In this document: piece by piece, positions 17,174-26,419 of the stretch
Position numbering within the stretch: position 1 is the stretch's first letter
Layout: every line of letters starts with the position of its first letter
NCBI RefSeq assembly: GCF_009856825.1
Contig: NZ_WVTD01000011.1
Span: forward strand, 95,646 to 159,645
Length of the DNA stretch: 64,000 bases
DNA from: Novosphingobium silvae
GTDB lineage: Bacteria > Pseudomonadota > Alphaproteobacteria > Sphingomonadales > Sphingomonadaceae
Direction: 5' to 3'
Position numbers and translations under genes: made by a program
Notes under the pieces: model-generated
The model's input: only the letters and a program-made list of their open reading frames with translations
The model's database searches: none
What the model was told of the DNA's origin: nothing

Positions 17174-19828
17174 ATGCAGACGACGAACGAAATCCGCCGG
17201 TCCTTCCTCGACTACTTCGCCAGCAATGGCCACGAGGCGGTCCAGTCCGCGCCGCTCGTTCCCTACAACGATCCGACGCTGATGTTCGTGAATGCGGGCA
17301 TGGTGCCTTTCAAGAATGTCTTCATGGGCCTTGAAACGCGCACGACGGCGCGTGCGACCTCTTCGCAGAAGTGCGTGCGCGCAGGCGGCAAGCACAACGA
17401 CCTCGACAACGTGGGCTACACCGCGCGCCACCACACGTTCTTCGAGATGCTCGGCAACTTCTCTTTCGGCGACTACTTCAAGGAGCAGGCGATCACCCAT
17501 GCGTGGACGCTGCTGACGAAGGAATGGGGCCTGCCCGCCGAAAAGCTGCTCGTCACGGTCTACCACACCGATGACGAGGCGTTCGACCTGTGGAAGAAGA
17601 TCGCAGGGCTGCCCGACCAGAAGATCATCCGCATCGCGACGAAAGACAACTTCTGGGCGATGGGCGACGAGGGGCCGTGCGGCCCGTGCTCCGAGATTTT
17701 CTTCGATCACGGCGACCACATCTGGGGCGGCCCTCCGGGATCGCCGGAAGAGGACGGCGACCGCTTCATCGAGATCTGGAACCTCGTCTTCATGCAGTTC
17801 GAGCAGATGGCGGGCGAGATCGTGGGCAACCTGCCCAAGCCCTCGATCGACACGGGCATGGGGCTCGAGCGCATCTCCGCGGTCATGCAGGGGGTGCACG
17901 ACAACTACGACATCGACACGTTCAAGGCCCTGATCGCGGCATCCGAAAGCCTGACGGGCGTGGCCGCCGAGGGTGAAAGCCGTGCAAGCCACCGCGTCAT
18001 CGCCGACCATCTGCGCTCCACCAGCTTCCTGTTGGCCGACGGCGTGCTGCCCTCGAACGAGGGGCGTGGGTATGTCCTGCGCCGCATCATGCGCCGCGCG
18101 ATGCGCCACGCGCACCTGCTGGGCGCGCGCGACCCGCTGATGCACCGCCTGGTGCCCGCGCTCGTCGCCGAGATGGGCCAGGCCTATCCGGAACTCGGCC
18201 GCGCGCAGCCGCTGATCGAAGAGACCCTGCAGCGCGAGGAGATCCAGTTCCGTCGCACCCTCTCGAACGGGCTGAAGCTGCTTGACGAGGCGACCGTTTC
18301 CCTGGGCGAGGGCGGCGAGCTTCCCGGCGAGACCGCGTTCAAGCTCTACGACACATATGGCTTCCCCTATGACCTGACAGAGGACGCCCTGCGCTCGCGC
18401 AACATCACGGTCGACAAGGCGGGGTTCGATGCCGCCATGGCGCAGCAGAAAGCTGCCGCCCGCGCAGCCTGGAAGGGCTCGGGCCAGTCGGCGGACAGCG
18501 AGGTGTGGTTCGACATCGCAGAGCGCGAAGGCGCCAGCGAGTTCACCGGCTATACCGCCACCACGGGCGAAGGCCAGGTCGTCGCCCTGGTGAAGGACGG
18601 CCGCGAGGTTGCCTCGGCCGGCGCCGGGGAAGAGGTCGTCGTGCTGACCAACCAGACCCCGTTTTACGGCGAATCGGGCGGCCAGGAAGGAGATCGCGGC
18701 ACGATCACCGGCCCGGGCGGTCTGAAGATCGAGGTTTTGGACACGGCAAAGCCGCTGGGCCGCCTCCATGCGATGAGCGGCAAGGTGGAAGCGGGCACGA
18801 TCCGGGTCGGCGATGCGGTGAACCTCACCGTGGATGCGCAGCGGCGCGATGCGGTGCGCGCGAACCACTCTGCCACGCACCTGCTGCACGCGGCCCTGCG
18901 CAAGCGCCTTGGCGACCATGTGACGCAGAAGGGCTCGCTGGTCGCCGCCGATCGCCTGCGCTTCGACTTCGCGCATCCCAAGGCGCTGACCGCAGAAGAC
19001 ATCACCGCCATCGAGGCGGAAGTGAATGCCGAGATCCGCGCCAACGAACAGGTTCTGACCCGCCTGATGACGCCGGATGACGCGATCGGCGCCGGCGCCA
19101 TGGCGCTGTTCGGCGAGAAGTACGGCGACGAGGTGCGGGTGCTCTCGATGGGCCGCCTCTCGGGTGAGCGTACCTATTCGGTCGAGCTTTGCGGCGGCAC
19201 CCATGTGCGGGCAACCGGCGACATTGGCGTGTTCCGCATCGTCTCGGAAAGCGCGGTGTCCTCGGGCGTTCGCCGCATCGAGGCGATGACCGGAGAAGGC
19301 GCGCGCCAGTGGCTGGTCGGCCGCGAGGATGCGCTGAAGAACGCAGCGAGCCTGCTGCGCACCACGCCTGACGAAGTGGAAGCACGCGTCGCCGCCCTGC
19401 TGGACGAGCGGCGCAAGCTTGAGCGCGAACTCGCCGAAGCGAAGAAGGCGCTGGCGCTTTCGGGCGCTTCGGGCGGAGCAAAGGCGGAAAGCGCGGACGA
19501 GGAGGTGGGCGGCATCAGGTTCTCCGGCCAGGTGCTGGAAGGGCTCGACCCCAAGGACCTGCGCGGTCTGCTCGACCAGGCGAAGCAGCGGCTGGTCTCG
19601 GGCGTGGCGGCGATCGTCGCGGTGAACGAGGGCAAGGCCAGCATCGCCGCTGCGGTCACCGAAGATCTCACCGGAACGGTCAGCGCGGTCGACCTCGTGC
19701 GCAAGGGCGTCGAGGCCCTGGGCGGCAAAGGCGGCGGCGGCCGCGCCGACATGGCGCAGGGCGGCGGCCCGGATGGCGCCAGGGCGGCCGACGCCATCGC
19801 GGCCGTCCGGGCGGCGCTGGCGGGATAG
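17174..19828 (+). CDS. alaS: Alanine–tRNA ligase
   Basis: This 884-residue class II synthetase charges tRNA-Ala. The catalytic domain starts at [40 protein letters not shown]; motif 2 is near [17 protein letters not shown], and [13 protein letters not shown] is motif 3. The editing domain has the zinc set HSATHLLH and [15 protein letters not shown]-terminal coiled coil ([19 protein letters not shown]) is followed by the C-Ala domain ending [13 protein letters not shown]. All domains are present and of usual length. ATG 17174 is chosen from the conserved start ([11 protein letters not shown]). Confidence 0.97.
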   Translation: MQTTNEIRRSFLDYFASNGHEAVQSAPLVPYNDPTLMFVNAGMVPFKNVFMGLETRTTARATSSQKCVRAGGKHNDLDNVGYTARHHTFFEMLGNFSFGDYFKEQAITHAWTLLTKEWGLPAEKLLVTVYHTDDEAFDLWKKIAGLPDQKIIRIATKDNFWAMGDEGPCGPCSEIFFDHGDHIWGGPPGSPEEDGDRFIEIWNLVFMQFEQMAGEIVGNLPKPSIDTGMGLERISAVMQGVHDNYDIDTFKALIAASESLTGVAAEGESRASHRVIADHLRSTSFLLADGVLPSNEGRGYVLRRIMRRAMRHAHLLGARDPLMHRLVPALVAEMGQAYPELGRAQPLIEETLQREEIQFRRTLSNGLKLLDEATVSLGEGGELPGETAFKLYDTYGFPYDLTEDALRSRNITVDKAGFDAAMAQQKAAARAAWKGSGQSADSEVWFDIAEREGASEFTGYTATTGEGQVVALVKDGREVASAGAGEEVVVLTNQTPFYGESGGQEGDRGTITGPGGLKIEVLDTAKPLGRLHAMSGKVEAGTIRVGDAVNLTVDAQRRDAVRANHSATHLLHAALRKRLGDHVTQKGSLVAADRLRFDFAHPKALTAEDITAIEAEVNAEIRANEQVLTRLMTPDDAIGAGAMALFGEKYGDEVRVLSMGRLSGERTYSVELCGGTHVRATGDIGVFRIVSESAVSSGVRRIEAMTGEGARQWLVGREDALKNAASLLRTTPDEVEARVAALLDERRKLERELAEAKKALALSGASGGAKAESADEEVGGIRFSGQVLEGLDPKDLRGLLDQAKQRLVSGVAAIVAVNEGKASIAAAVTEDLTGTVSAVDLVRKGVEALGGKGGGGRADMAQGGGPDGARAADAIAAVRAALAG

Positions 19829-19830
19829 TC

Positions 19831-20313
19831 ATGGGCGAGGGGCTCCGCAAGGCTCTCGCCTTTACCGGCTGCGGCCTCTGGCTCGGCTCCTCGCTCATGC
19901 CTCTGTTCGGCGGTGCGGCCAAGCACCGGGTCCTGTGCAGGGGCGCCACGTTCGATGGGCAGTTCGACGCCTGCTTCAACGACTACCTTCCGGTTCTGGA
20001 ACTGATTGCGCCCCTGGGTGCGCTGTTCCTGCTGTACCCCTTCGCAGTCTTCGCTTCCGCCGTCTGGGCTCCGGAGCCCGGTCAGCGCCGCCAGCACTGG
20101 CGGCTCGCTCCGGAAACCGGGGCTGCGGCGCGCTTCCCCTGGTACACGCTGCTGTGCACGGCCGGTCTCGTCGGCGCGGCATGGCTCGCCTCGCGCTATC
20201 CGCTGGACCCGGTGACGGCCCCGTTCATGCTGTTCTGGACGGTTTTCGGACTGTGGTTCGCCGGCGGCGCCACTGTCACCTTCCAGGCCGGACGTGCCCG
20301 CTTAGGCGGGTGA
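19831..20313 (+). CDS. Small integral membrane protein of unknown function
   Basis: This 160-residue protein has four hydrophobic segments: ALAFTGCGLWLGSSLMPLFGG, LIAPLGALFLLYPFAVFASAVW, YTLLCTAGLVGAAWLA and PFMLFWTVFGLWFAGGATVTF. A periplasmic or cytoplasmic loop holds two Cys (RVLCRGATFDGQFDACF). No family is recognised. The ATG lies two bases after the alaS stop, so it is very likely co-transcribed with alaS. It converges on the antiporter gene. Confidence 0.65.
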   Translation: MGEGLRKALAFTGCGLWLGSSLMPLFGGAAKHRVLCRGATFDGQFDACFNDYLPVLELIAPLGALFLLYPFAVFASAVWAPEPGQRRQHWRLAPETGAAARFPWYTLLCTAGLVGAAWLASRYPLDPVTAPFMLFWTVFGLWFAGGATVTFQAGRARLGG

Positions 20314-20324
20314 GGCACGGCCCG

Positions 20325-22106
20325 TCAGGCGCGCTCCTGCGTCAGCTGGCCGGATCTCAGCGACGGCTTCTCCGCCAGCCCGCCGCGCTCCATGATCATC
20401 TCGCGGAACTCGTCACGCTTTTCGTGGATGGAGGCGATCACCGGGCCGACCGCCACGCCCGTCTCCACAAGCGCCGCCTCGCTCAGCTGCAGGGAGCTTT
20501 CGAGCGTTTCGGGCACCGCGTAGCTGGCGCCCGCACGGTAGAGCTGCGCCGCGTGATCGGCGTCGCGCGCCCGGGCGAGGATCGGCAGGTCCGGGAACTG
20601 CGTGCGCAGCTTGCGCACGATGCGCTGGGCGGCGACCGGCTCGTCCATGGTGATGATGACGGCGGCGGCTTCTCCGGCCCCCAGGCGCAGCAGCGCATCG
20701 CCGCGCGCCGCATCGCCGAACGCCACCGTGTAGCCGCGCCTGCGCCCACTGGCGACAAGGTCGGTGTCGCTGTCGATCGCGAGATAGGGGCGGCCATGGC
20801 GGGCGAGCATGTCGGCGACGAGATGCCCGACGCGCCCGAAGCCGACGATCAGCGTGCGCGGGCGGCTTTCGTCCTCGACCGGGGCGTGCTGCGGGGCGTC
20901 CGCCGCATCGACGCGGCGGCCCATGATCTTGCCGCCATAGGCAAGCAGCGGCGTGATCGTGAGGCCAAGCGCCGTGACGATCTGCCAGAACTGCGCCGTG
21001 CCGGGCTGGATCAACTGCGCCGTCGTCGCGGCGGCGAGCACGATCAGCGTGGTCTCGGACGGGCTCGACATCAGGATGCCGGTTTCGGTCGCGGTGCCGC
21101 GCCGTGCTCCCATGATCCGGAGCATGAGCCCGGTCACCACCGCCTTGAGCACGATCACGACGAGGGTGGCGATCAGGATCGAGGCGAGCCCGTCCCAGAC
21201 GACCGCGAGGTCGATGCTCATGCCGATGGTGATGAGGAAAACGCCGAGGGCGAGGCCCTTGAACGGCTCGATGATCTCCTCGACCTCGGAGTGATACTCC
21301 GTCTCGGCGATGAGGAGCCCGGCCACCAGCGCGCCGACGATGGGGGAAAGGCCCGCCGCAGCGGTAGTCAGCGAGGCAAGGATCACCACCAGAAGGCTGG
21401 CGGCAAGGAACAGTTCCGGGCTCTTGGTGCGGGCGGCCTGTGCGAAAAGGGGAGGCAGCAGGTAGCGGCCAAGGATCAGCAGCGCGCCGAGCGCGACCGT
21501 GCCCCACAGCAGCGTGGTCAGCAGTTCTCCCACGCCGTCGCTTCCGGCATGCGGGGCGAGCGCGCCGAGCAGGAAGATGATCGGCACCAGCGCGATGTCC
21601 TCGAACAACAGCATCGACAGCGCCGCGCGGCCCACGGGCGTGGTCGTCTCGGTGATCTTGAGCACCAGCGCGGTGGACGATAGCGCCAGCGCCAGCCCCA
21701 GCGCCAGCGCGCCCGAGAAGCTCTGGCCGATGGCGGCGAGGATGAACGTCAGCGAGCCGCCGATCACCAACAGTTCCAGCGACCCCAGCCCGAAGACCAT
21801 GCGCCGCATCTGCCACAGCCGCGCGAAGGAAAGCTCGAGCCCGATCGAGAACAGCAGCAGGATGATGCCGAACTCGGCGAAGAGCTCCAGCCCCTCCGGA
21901 TCGGTGATGGTGAAGTACGACAGCCAGGGATGGTCGAACACGTGCCGCCCAAGGCCGAACGGACCTACCAGAAGGCCCACAAGGATGAAGCCGATCACGG
22001 GCGTGATGCGGTAGCGGTTGAACACGGGGATCACGATGCCCGCCGCGCCCAGGATTACCAGGGCGTCGGACATGACGGGGGAATAGAGGTCGCTGCTGCC
22101 TGCCAT
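20325..22106 (-). CDS. CPA2-type monovalent cation:proton antiporter with TrkA-N domain (Kef-like)
   Basis: This 593-residue protein has about twelve membrane helices (residues 1-385), including FAEFGIILLLFSIGLELSFARLW, FEDIALVPIIFLLGALAP and GALVAGLLIAETEYHSEVEEIIEPFKGLALGVFLITIGMSID, typical of KefB/KefC-like exchangers. A cytoplasmic Rossmann TrkA-N domain follows (about 410-530: RTLIVGFGRVGHLVADMLARHGRPYLAIDSD). It would exchange K+ or Na+ for protons, gated by nucleotide binding. No kefF/kefG partner lies nearby. The start is ATG 22106. It diverges from bamD. Confidence 0.88.
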   Translation of the reverse strand: MAGSSDLYSPVMSDALVILGAAGIVIPVFNRYRITPVIGFILVGLLVGPFGLGRHVFDHPWLSYFTITDPEGLELFAEFGIILLLFSIGLELSFARLWQMRRMVFGLGSLELLVIGGSLTFILAAIGQSFSGALALGLALALSSTALVLKITETTTPVGRAALSMLLFEDIALVPIIFLLGALAPHAGSDGVGELLTTLLWGTVALGALLILGRYLLPPLFAQAARTKSPELFLAASLLVVILASLTTAAAGLSPIVGALVAGLLIAETEYHSEVEEIIEPFKGLALGVFLITIGMSIDLAVVWDGLASILIATLVVIVLKAVVTGLMLRIMGARRGTATETGILMSSPSETTLIVLAAATTAQLIQPGTAQFWQIVTALGLTITPLLAYGGKIMGRRVDAADAPQHAPVEDESRPRTLIVGFGRVGHLVADMLARHGRPYLAIDSDTDLVASGRRRGYTVAFGDAARGDALLRLGAGEAAAVIITMDEPVAAQRIVRKLRTQFPDLPILARARDADHAAQLYRAGASYAVPETLESSLQLSEAALVETGVAVGPVIASIHEKRDEFREMIMERGGLAEKPSLRSGQLTQERA

Positions 22107-22285
22107 TGGTCGATCCTAGGGCACGGTGCGTCACGATGGAACCGGTGACATGCCCGAAATCGCCCGGGTTAGGCGATCGACGCAAGCAAGTGGCGCGATC
22201 CCTGCAAGAAGGGCCTGCGGAAAGGCTCGGGCTTGCCGCGCAACTTCACTTGGCGTTCAGCAAAGCGCTGGCTATAGACCCACCC

Positions 22286-23083
22286 ATGTTCGAACGCTCG
22301 CGCCTGAAGACCGCCCTCCTTGTCGCCGCCACCGGCGCGATCGTGCTGACTGCCGGATGCGGAGGGCGCGGGGGCAAGAACCGCGACACCGCCTATGTCG
22401 CGCGCGACGTTGACACGCTCTATGCCGCCGCGCAGCAGCGCCTCGAGACCGGGCGTACCCGCCAGGCCGCCGCGCTGTTCGACGAGGTGGAGCGCCAGCA
22501 TCCCTATTCGCCCTGGGCCCGCCGCGCCCAGCTGATGAGCGCGTTCAGCTATTACGCCGCGCGCGACTACAACAAGGCGATCCAGTCCGCGCAGCGCTTC
22601 CTCTCGATCCACCCGGGCAACAAGGACGCGCCTTACGCCTACTACCTGATCGCCATCTGCTACTACGAGCAGATCAGCGATGTCACGCGCGACCAGCGCA
22701 CGACCGAGCAGGCCAAGCAGGCGCTGACCGACGTGATGCGCCGCTATCCCGGCACGCCTTATGCCTCCGATGCCAAGCTCAAGATCGACCTTGTGAACGA
22801 TCACCTTGCCGGCAAGGAGATGACCATCGGCCGCTCGTATGAACGCAGCGGCAAGTGGCTCGCCGCCACGCTGCGGTTCCGCAACGTGGTCGACAATTTC
22901 CAGACCACCAGCCACACGCCCGAGGCGCTGTTCCGCCTGGTCGAGGGTTATCTGTCGCTCGGCGTCCCGGAAGAGGCGCAGAAGGCGGCGGCCGTGCTCG
23001 AGCAGAACTATCCCGGTAGCGAGTGGTACGACCGCGCCTACAAGCTGATGAACCGCCACGCGCCCGAGAACGTCGCCGCCTGA
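22286..23083 (+). CDS. bamD: Outer-membrane protein assembly factor BamD (lipoprotein)
   Basis: This 265-residue protein has a lipoprotein signal (TGAIVLTAGCGG, lipidated Cys near residue 25) and five TPR-like repeats: TLYAAAQQRLETGRTRQAAALFDEVERQHPYSPWARRAQLMSAFSYYAARDY, and APYAYYLIAICYYEQISDVTRDQ, the family's most conserved segment. BamD is the essential partner of BamA in beta-barrel insertion. The frame is open 180 bases farther upstream, but ATG 22286 begins the signal peptide. In many relatives bamD is followed by recN; here a receptor gene intervenes. Confidence 0.95.
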   Translation: MFERSRLKTALLVAATGAIVLTAGCGGRGGKNRDTAYVARDVDTLYAAAQQRLETGRTRQAAALFDEVERQHPYSPWARRAQLMSAFSYYAARDYNKAIQSAQRFLSIHPGNKDAPYAYYLIAICYYEQISDVTRDQRTTEQAKQALTDVMRRYPGTPYASDAKLKIDLVNDHLAGKEMTIGRSYERSGKWLAATLRFRNVVDNFQTTSHTPEALFRLVEGYLSLGVPEEAQKAAAVLEQNYPGSEWYDRAYKLMNRHAPENVAA

Positions 23084-23129
23084 CGCAAGCGCGGCTTGCC
23101 GCCTCGTCGCTTCGGCACGCATGAGATCG

Positions 23130-23162
23130 ACGGCTCGACCGCAATGCGGTCGGGCCGTTTTC
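23130..23162 (+). terminator. Intrinsic terminator after bamD
   Basis: A 13-bp stem (ACGGCTCGACCGC at 23130-23142 with GCGGTCGGGCCGT at 23146-23158, one G-U pair) has an AAT loop and is followed by TTTT. It lies 47 bases after the bamD stop. This is a textbook Rho-independent terminator. Confidence 0.85.
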
Positions 23163-23299
23163 GTATCTGCGCCTCGCGCGCATTCGCTCCGGCGATGCCA
23201 TCTGCCGCATAAGAGTTTCGCTTTGCCGCCTGATAGCCAAAGTCTATTGTCCACCAATGCAGTTGAGATTACGAATGCTCAACAAGGGCAACGAAACTC

Positions 23300-23370
23300 A
23301 GGAGGACACCGCATGAGGACGAGCGAAGCATAGCTTCGGCAGGCACCACGCCGGATTTCTCCGGTCCTCC
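23300..23370 (+). promoter_or_regulatory. Candidate leader mini-ORF with sequesterable ribosome-binding site
   Basis: A consensus Shine-Dalgarno AGGAGG (23300-23305) precedes ATG 23313, which opens a six-codon ORF (MRTSEA) ending at TAG 23331-23333. The SD segment GGAGGAC (23301-23307) is perfectly complementary to GTCCTCC (23364-23370), and a CGAAGC/GCTTCG hairpin lies over the mini-ORF end. This resembles a translated leader that could control the TonB receptor gene starting at 23517. No experimental analogue is known to me, and it may be chance. Confidence 0.4.
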
Positions 23371-23516
23371 CTTTCTCTCTATCATCTCCGGCGCTTTGTC
23401 GATCGCGGTTCCGCGATGGCTTTCGTGCGCCCGGTTCAATCCTGCCAGGGGGCAGGTCCATCAGCAGGTGCACGCCGGGGCCGGGTGCATCGCATCCGAC
23501 ATGAGGACTTGAAGCA

Positions 23517-25979
23517 ATGCACTCGTTCGTCCGCCGTACTCTTCTTGCCACCACGATGCTTGCCTCGGCTGTCGGCTGCGCCTCGGCTGCCCAGGCGGAG
23601 GAGGCGGCTCCCGCGGGCGAGGAGCAGTCCTCGACGACATCGGTGGGCACCGGCGCGCATGACCGGGGCGGCGACATCGTCGTCACAGCCCGCCGCCGCA
23701 TCGAATCGAGCCAGGAGGTGCCGCTCGCGATTTCGGTCGTCGGGGGCGAGCACATCGATTCAACCGGTTCGTTCAACGTCGGCCGCCTCCAGCAGCTGAC
23801 GCCGACCCTGCAGTTCTATTCGTCGAACCCGCGCAACACGGCCGTGAACATTCGCGGGCTCGGCGTGCCGTTCGGCCTTACCAACGACGGTATCGAGCAG
23901 GGCGTGGGCATCTACGTCGACGACGTCTACAACTCGCGCGTGGCCTCTGCCACGTTCGACTTCCTCGACGTGGCGCAGGTGGAAGTGCTGCGCGGCCCGC
24001 AGGGCACGCTCTATGGCAAGAACACCACGGCCGGCGCGATCAACATCACCACCAACCAGCCGACCTTCGATTTCGAAGGCAAGGCCGAGGTTTCGATCGG
24101 CAACTACAACTTCAAGCAGGCCAAGGCGGCGATCTCCGGTCCGCTGAGCGACACGCTGGCGGCGCGCCTCGCGGTGTCCGCCACGGACCGGCGCGGCACG
24201 ATCTACAACGTCACCAGCAACCAGTGGATCCAGAGCCAGGACAACCTCGGCATCCGTGGCCAGCTGCTCTGGCGCCCGACCGATACGCTGGACATCACGC
24301 TGGCGGGGGACTTCAGCTCGCAGGACGCGAACTGCTGCGGCTCGGTCTATGTCCGCACGGGCCTGACGCAGCGCGCGCTCAACCGCCAGTTCGAGGCTCT
24401 GGCCGATGCGCTGGGCTACCAGCCGGTCAGCCGCAACCCGTTCGACCGCCGCACCGATCTCGACACTCCGCTCAAGGCCGAGAACAAGATCGGCGGCGCC
24501 TCGCTGCGGGTGAAGTGGGACTTTGGGGAAGGCACGCTGACCTCGATCACCGCCTGGCGCTTCTGGGACTGGGATCCCTCGAACGACCGTGACTTCACCG
24601 GATTGCCGATCGTCGCGCTGTCGCAGAACCCTTCGCAGCAGGACCAGTACACGCAGGAACTGCGCTACAACTACAGCAGCGACGCGATCGACTTCGTGGT
24701 GGGCGCCTTCGGCTTCTACCAGCGGATCGACACGCAGGGCACCGAGCAGCACGGCGCCGCATCCAGCCGTTGGAACATCGCGCCTTCCAATCCCCTTTCG
24801 ACCGATCCCAGCGTGCTCGACGGCCTCGTCGCGTACAATTCGCAGTACCTCAAGAACACCAGCGCGGCGCTCTACGGCCAGCTCAGCTGGCATGTCACTC
24901 CGGAGTTGACGCTGCAGCCGGGCGTGCGCCTGAACTACGACAAGAAGGACGGCTACTACCAGCGCCGCGTCTTCGACGGCGCGGGCAACGAGATCCTGCT
25001 CGACGGGACCACCAACGCGCGCAAGACCGCGCAGCTGGCGATCTTCACGCCGCAGGAAATCTCGCCGCGCTTCAGCGACTGGAACTTCAGCTACGACTTC
25101 ACCGTGAGCTACAGGATCGCGCCGGACGTACTCGCCTATGCGACTTACGCGAAGTCCTTCAAGTCGGGCGGCATCAACCAGAACGGCGTGCCAACCGACG
25201 CGCAGAACAACCCGATCCTTGCCGCCGCCACGGTGAAGCCGGAGGACGTGGACCATTACGAAGCGGGCCTGAAGACCCAGTTCTGGGATCGCCGCGCAAC
25301 CTTCAACCTCTCGATCTTCCGCACCGACATCAGGAACTACCAGGCCAACGTCAACAACGGCCAGTTCGGCGTCCTGCGCGGCTATCTGGCCAATGCCGGG
25401 GCAGTGCGCTCGCAGGGCGTGGAAGCCGACTTCTCGATCCGTCCGAGCGAGCGCTTCAACGCCTACGTCAACGGCGCCTACACCGACGCGACCTATCGCC
25501 GGTTCGTCGACGCGCCATGCCCGCCGGAGCTTTCGGGCGGCACCACCGCCGGGGCGGGCCAGTCCCCCAGCGCGCCCGGCACGCCGGGCGGCATCAGCCC
25601 GGCCAACTGCGACGTGTCCGGCCAGCGCCTTCCCGGCATTTCCGAATGGTCGTTCTCGTTCGGGGCCGAGGCCAACGCCCCGTTCACGCTGCTGGGCAAG
25701 GAAGGCGAGGTCTACCTGGGTTACGACGGCTCGGTCCGCTCGAACTTCTCGTCGAACCCTTCCGCCTCGGCCTACACTTGGATCGACGGGTACAGCCTCC
25801 ACAACTTCCGTGCCGGCTTCCGCACCGATGCCGGGTTCGACATCTATTGCTGGGTCCGCAACGCATTCGATGAGAATTACTTCGAGCAGCTCATGGTCGG
25901 CCCCGGCAACACGGGCCTGATCGCAGGCCTGCCTGGCGATCCCCGGACCTGGGGTTTCACCGTCAAGTCCAACTTCTGA
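23517..25979 (+). CDS. TonB-dependent receptor
   Basis: This 820-residue outer-membrane receptor has a signal peptide (ending AAQAEEAAP), a TonB-box-like DIVVTARRR near residue 60, and a plug domain (VPLAISVVGGEHI…, NIRGLG, VEVLRGPQGTLYGKNTTAGAINITTNQP). A 22-strand barrel ends in WGFTVKSNF with a terminal Phe. The plug and barrel resemble the sphingomonad receptors often annotated as Fe(III)-siderophore or carbohydrate/aromatic uptake receptors; the ligand cannot be told from sequence. No STN domain is present. ATG 23517 has GAGGA upstream. It interrupts the usual bamD–recN adjacency. Confidence 0.9.
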   Translation: MHSFVRRTLLATTMLASAVGCASAAQAEEAAPAGEEQSSTTSVGTGAHDRGGDIVVTARRRIESSQEVPLAISVVGGEHIDSTGSFNVGRLQQLTPTLQFYSSNPRNTAVNIRGLGVPFGLTNDGIEQGVGIYVDDVYNSRVASATFDFLDVAQVEVLRGPQGTLYGKNTTAGAINITTNQPTFDFEGKAEVSIGNYNFKQAKAAISGPLSDTLAARLAVSATDRRGTIYNVTSNQWIQSQDNLGIRGQLLWRPTDTLDITLAGDFSSQDANCCGSVYVRTGLTQRALNRQFEALADALGYQPVSRNPFDRRTDLDTPLKAENKIGGASLRVKWDFGEGTLTSITAWRFWDWDPSNDRDFTGLPIVALSQNPSQQDQYTQELRYNYSSDAIDFVVGAFGFYQRIDTQGTEQHGAASSRWNIAPSNPLSTDPSVLDGLVAYNSQYLKNTSAALYGQLSWHVTPELTLQPGVRLNYDKKDGYYQRRVFDGAGNEILLDGTTNARKTAQLAIFTPQEISPRFSDWNFSYDFTVSYRIAPDVLAYATYAKSFKSGGINQNGVPTDAQNNPILAAATVKPEDVDHYEAGLKTQFWDRRATFNLSIFRTDIRNYQANVNNGQFGVLRGYLANAGAVRSQGVEADFSIRPSERFNAYVNGAYTDATYRRFVDAPCPPELSGGTTAGAGQSPSAPGTPGGISPANCDVSGQRLPGISEWSFSFGAEANAPFTLLGKEGEVYLGYDGSVRSNFSSNPSASAYTWIDGYSLHNFRAGFRTDAGFDIYCWVRNAFDENYFEQLMVGPGNTGLIAGLPGDPRTWGFTVKSNF

Positions 25980-25991
25980 GCCGCTCTTCCG

Positions 25992-26015
25992 GGCCCGGCC
26001 TGCGATCGCCGGGCC
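25992..26015 (+). terminator. Hairpin after the TonB receptor
   Basis: GGCCCGGC (25992-25999) pairs perfectly with GCCGGGCC (26008-26015) around an eight-base loop, 12 bases after the stop codon. The T tract is poor (GCTTCCC), so its use as a terminator is likely but unproven. Confidence 0.45.
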
Positions 26016-26143
26016 GCTTCCCTGCGGATGGTGGACGGGATCGGCCGAAGCGATCTGAATGAAAATTCGGTAATTTCGCGAAATCTAAATTCGAGGTTAG
26101 CCTCCTGTTTACCACCCAAGATAAATAAGGTGGAAGGATATCG

Positions 26144-26344
26144 GTGGAATGCCGCTGTCCAGCCGTGATGGCGTGGGGGTTGATTTCGTTTCCGATGGAC
26201 ATGAAGCATGATTTCGCACCCGATCCCGAAGTCAGCGCCCGATGCGCCGACCGCCGGGTCTGGCCGCCCGAGGCGTTCCTGCTCATCGCGATCTTTGTCG
26301 CGGTGTGGGTGATCTTCGCGGTCAACCTGATCGGGATCGACTGA
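26144..26344 (+). CDS. Small single-helix membrane protein, unknown function
   Basis: This 66-residue ORF begins with GTG 26144 behind a good GGAAGGA (26132-26138). Internal ATGs at 26195 and 26201 could give a 47-49-residue form. The N-terminal part is hydrophilic and the C-terminus is one clear transmembrane helix (AFLLIAIFVAVWVIFAVNLIG). No family is recognised. The upstream stretch 26060-26130 is unusually AT-rich and contains a perfect ATTTCGCGAAAT palindrome (26073-26084), plausible for a promoter or operator. Whether it is expressed is uncertain. Confidence 0.45.
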   Translation: MECRCPAVMAWGLISFPMDMKHDFAPDPEVSARCADRRVWPPEAFLLIAIFVAVWVIFAVNLIGID

Positions 26345-26404
26345 AGCACTGCCAAGGGTGCACGCCATGCGAAACGCAGGTGACGGGCGGTTCGCCATCG
26401 GCTA

Positions 26405-26419
26405 GAACGCTTGGCGAAC
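26405..26419 (+). promoter_or_regulatory. LexA (SOS) box flush with the recN start codon
   Basis: GAAC-GCTTGGC-GAAC matches the alphaproteobacterial SOS operator (read on the other strand as GTTC-N7-GTTC) and ends at the base just before the recN ATG (26420). No Shine-Dalgarno fits between the box and the start, so the transcript is probably leaderless. Confidence 0.8.

Larger units (their letters stand above)
23084..23516. other. bamD–TonB receptor intergenic region
   Basis: This holds the bamD terminator and a probable leader of the TonB receptor gene (listed separately). The stretch 23163-23299 carries no recognisable gene; a promoter for the receptor probably lies there, but I could not fix its -35 and -10 boxes with confidence. 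Confidence 0.4.

Noticed and set aside
16524..17282. A 252-residue frame between recA and alaS
   Set aside because: It overlaps the recA stop and the alaS start, lacks a ribosome-binding site and has shadow-frame composition.
17159..19204. A 681-residue open frame opposite alaS, and similar long antisense frames opposite sdhA, cckA, ligD and the autotransporter
   Set aside because: They are mirror frames caused by strong third-position GC bias; their translations are Ala/Arg/Val/Asp-rich with no domains.
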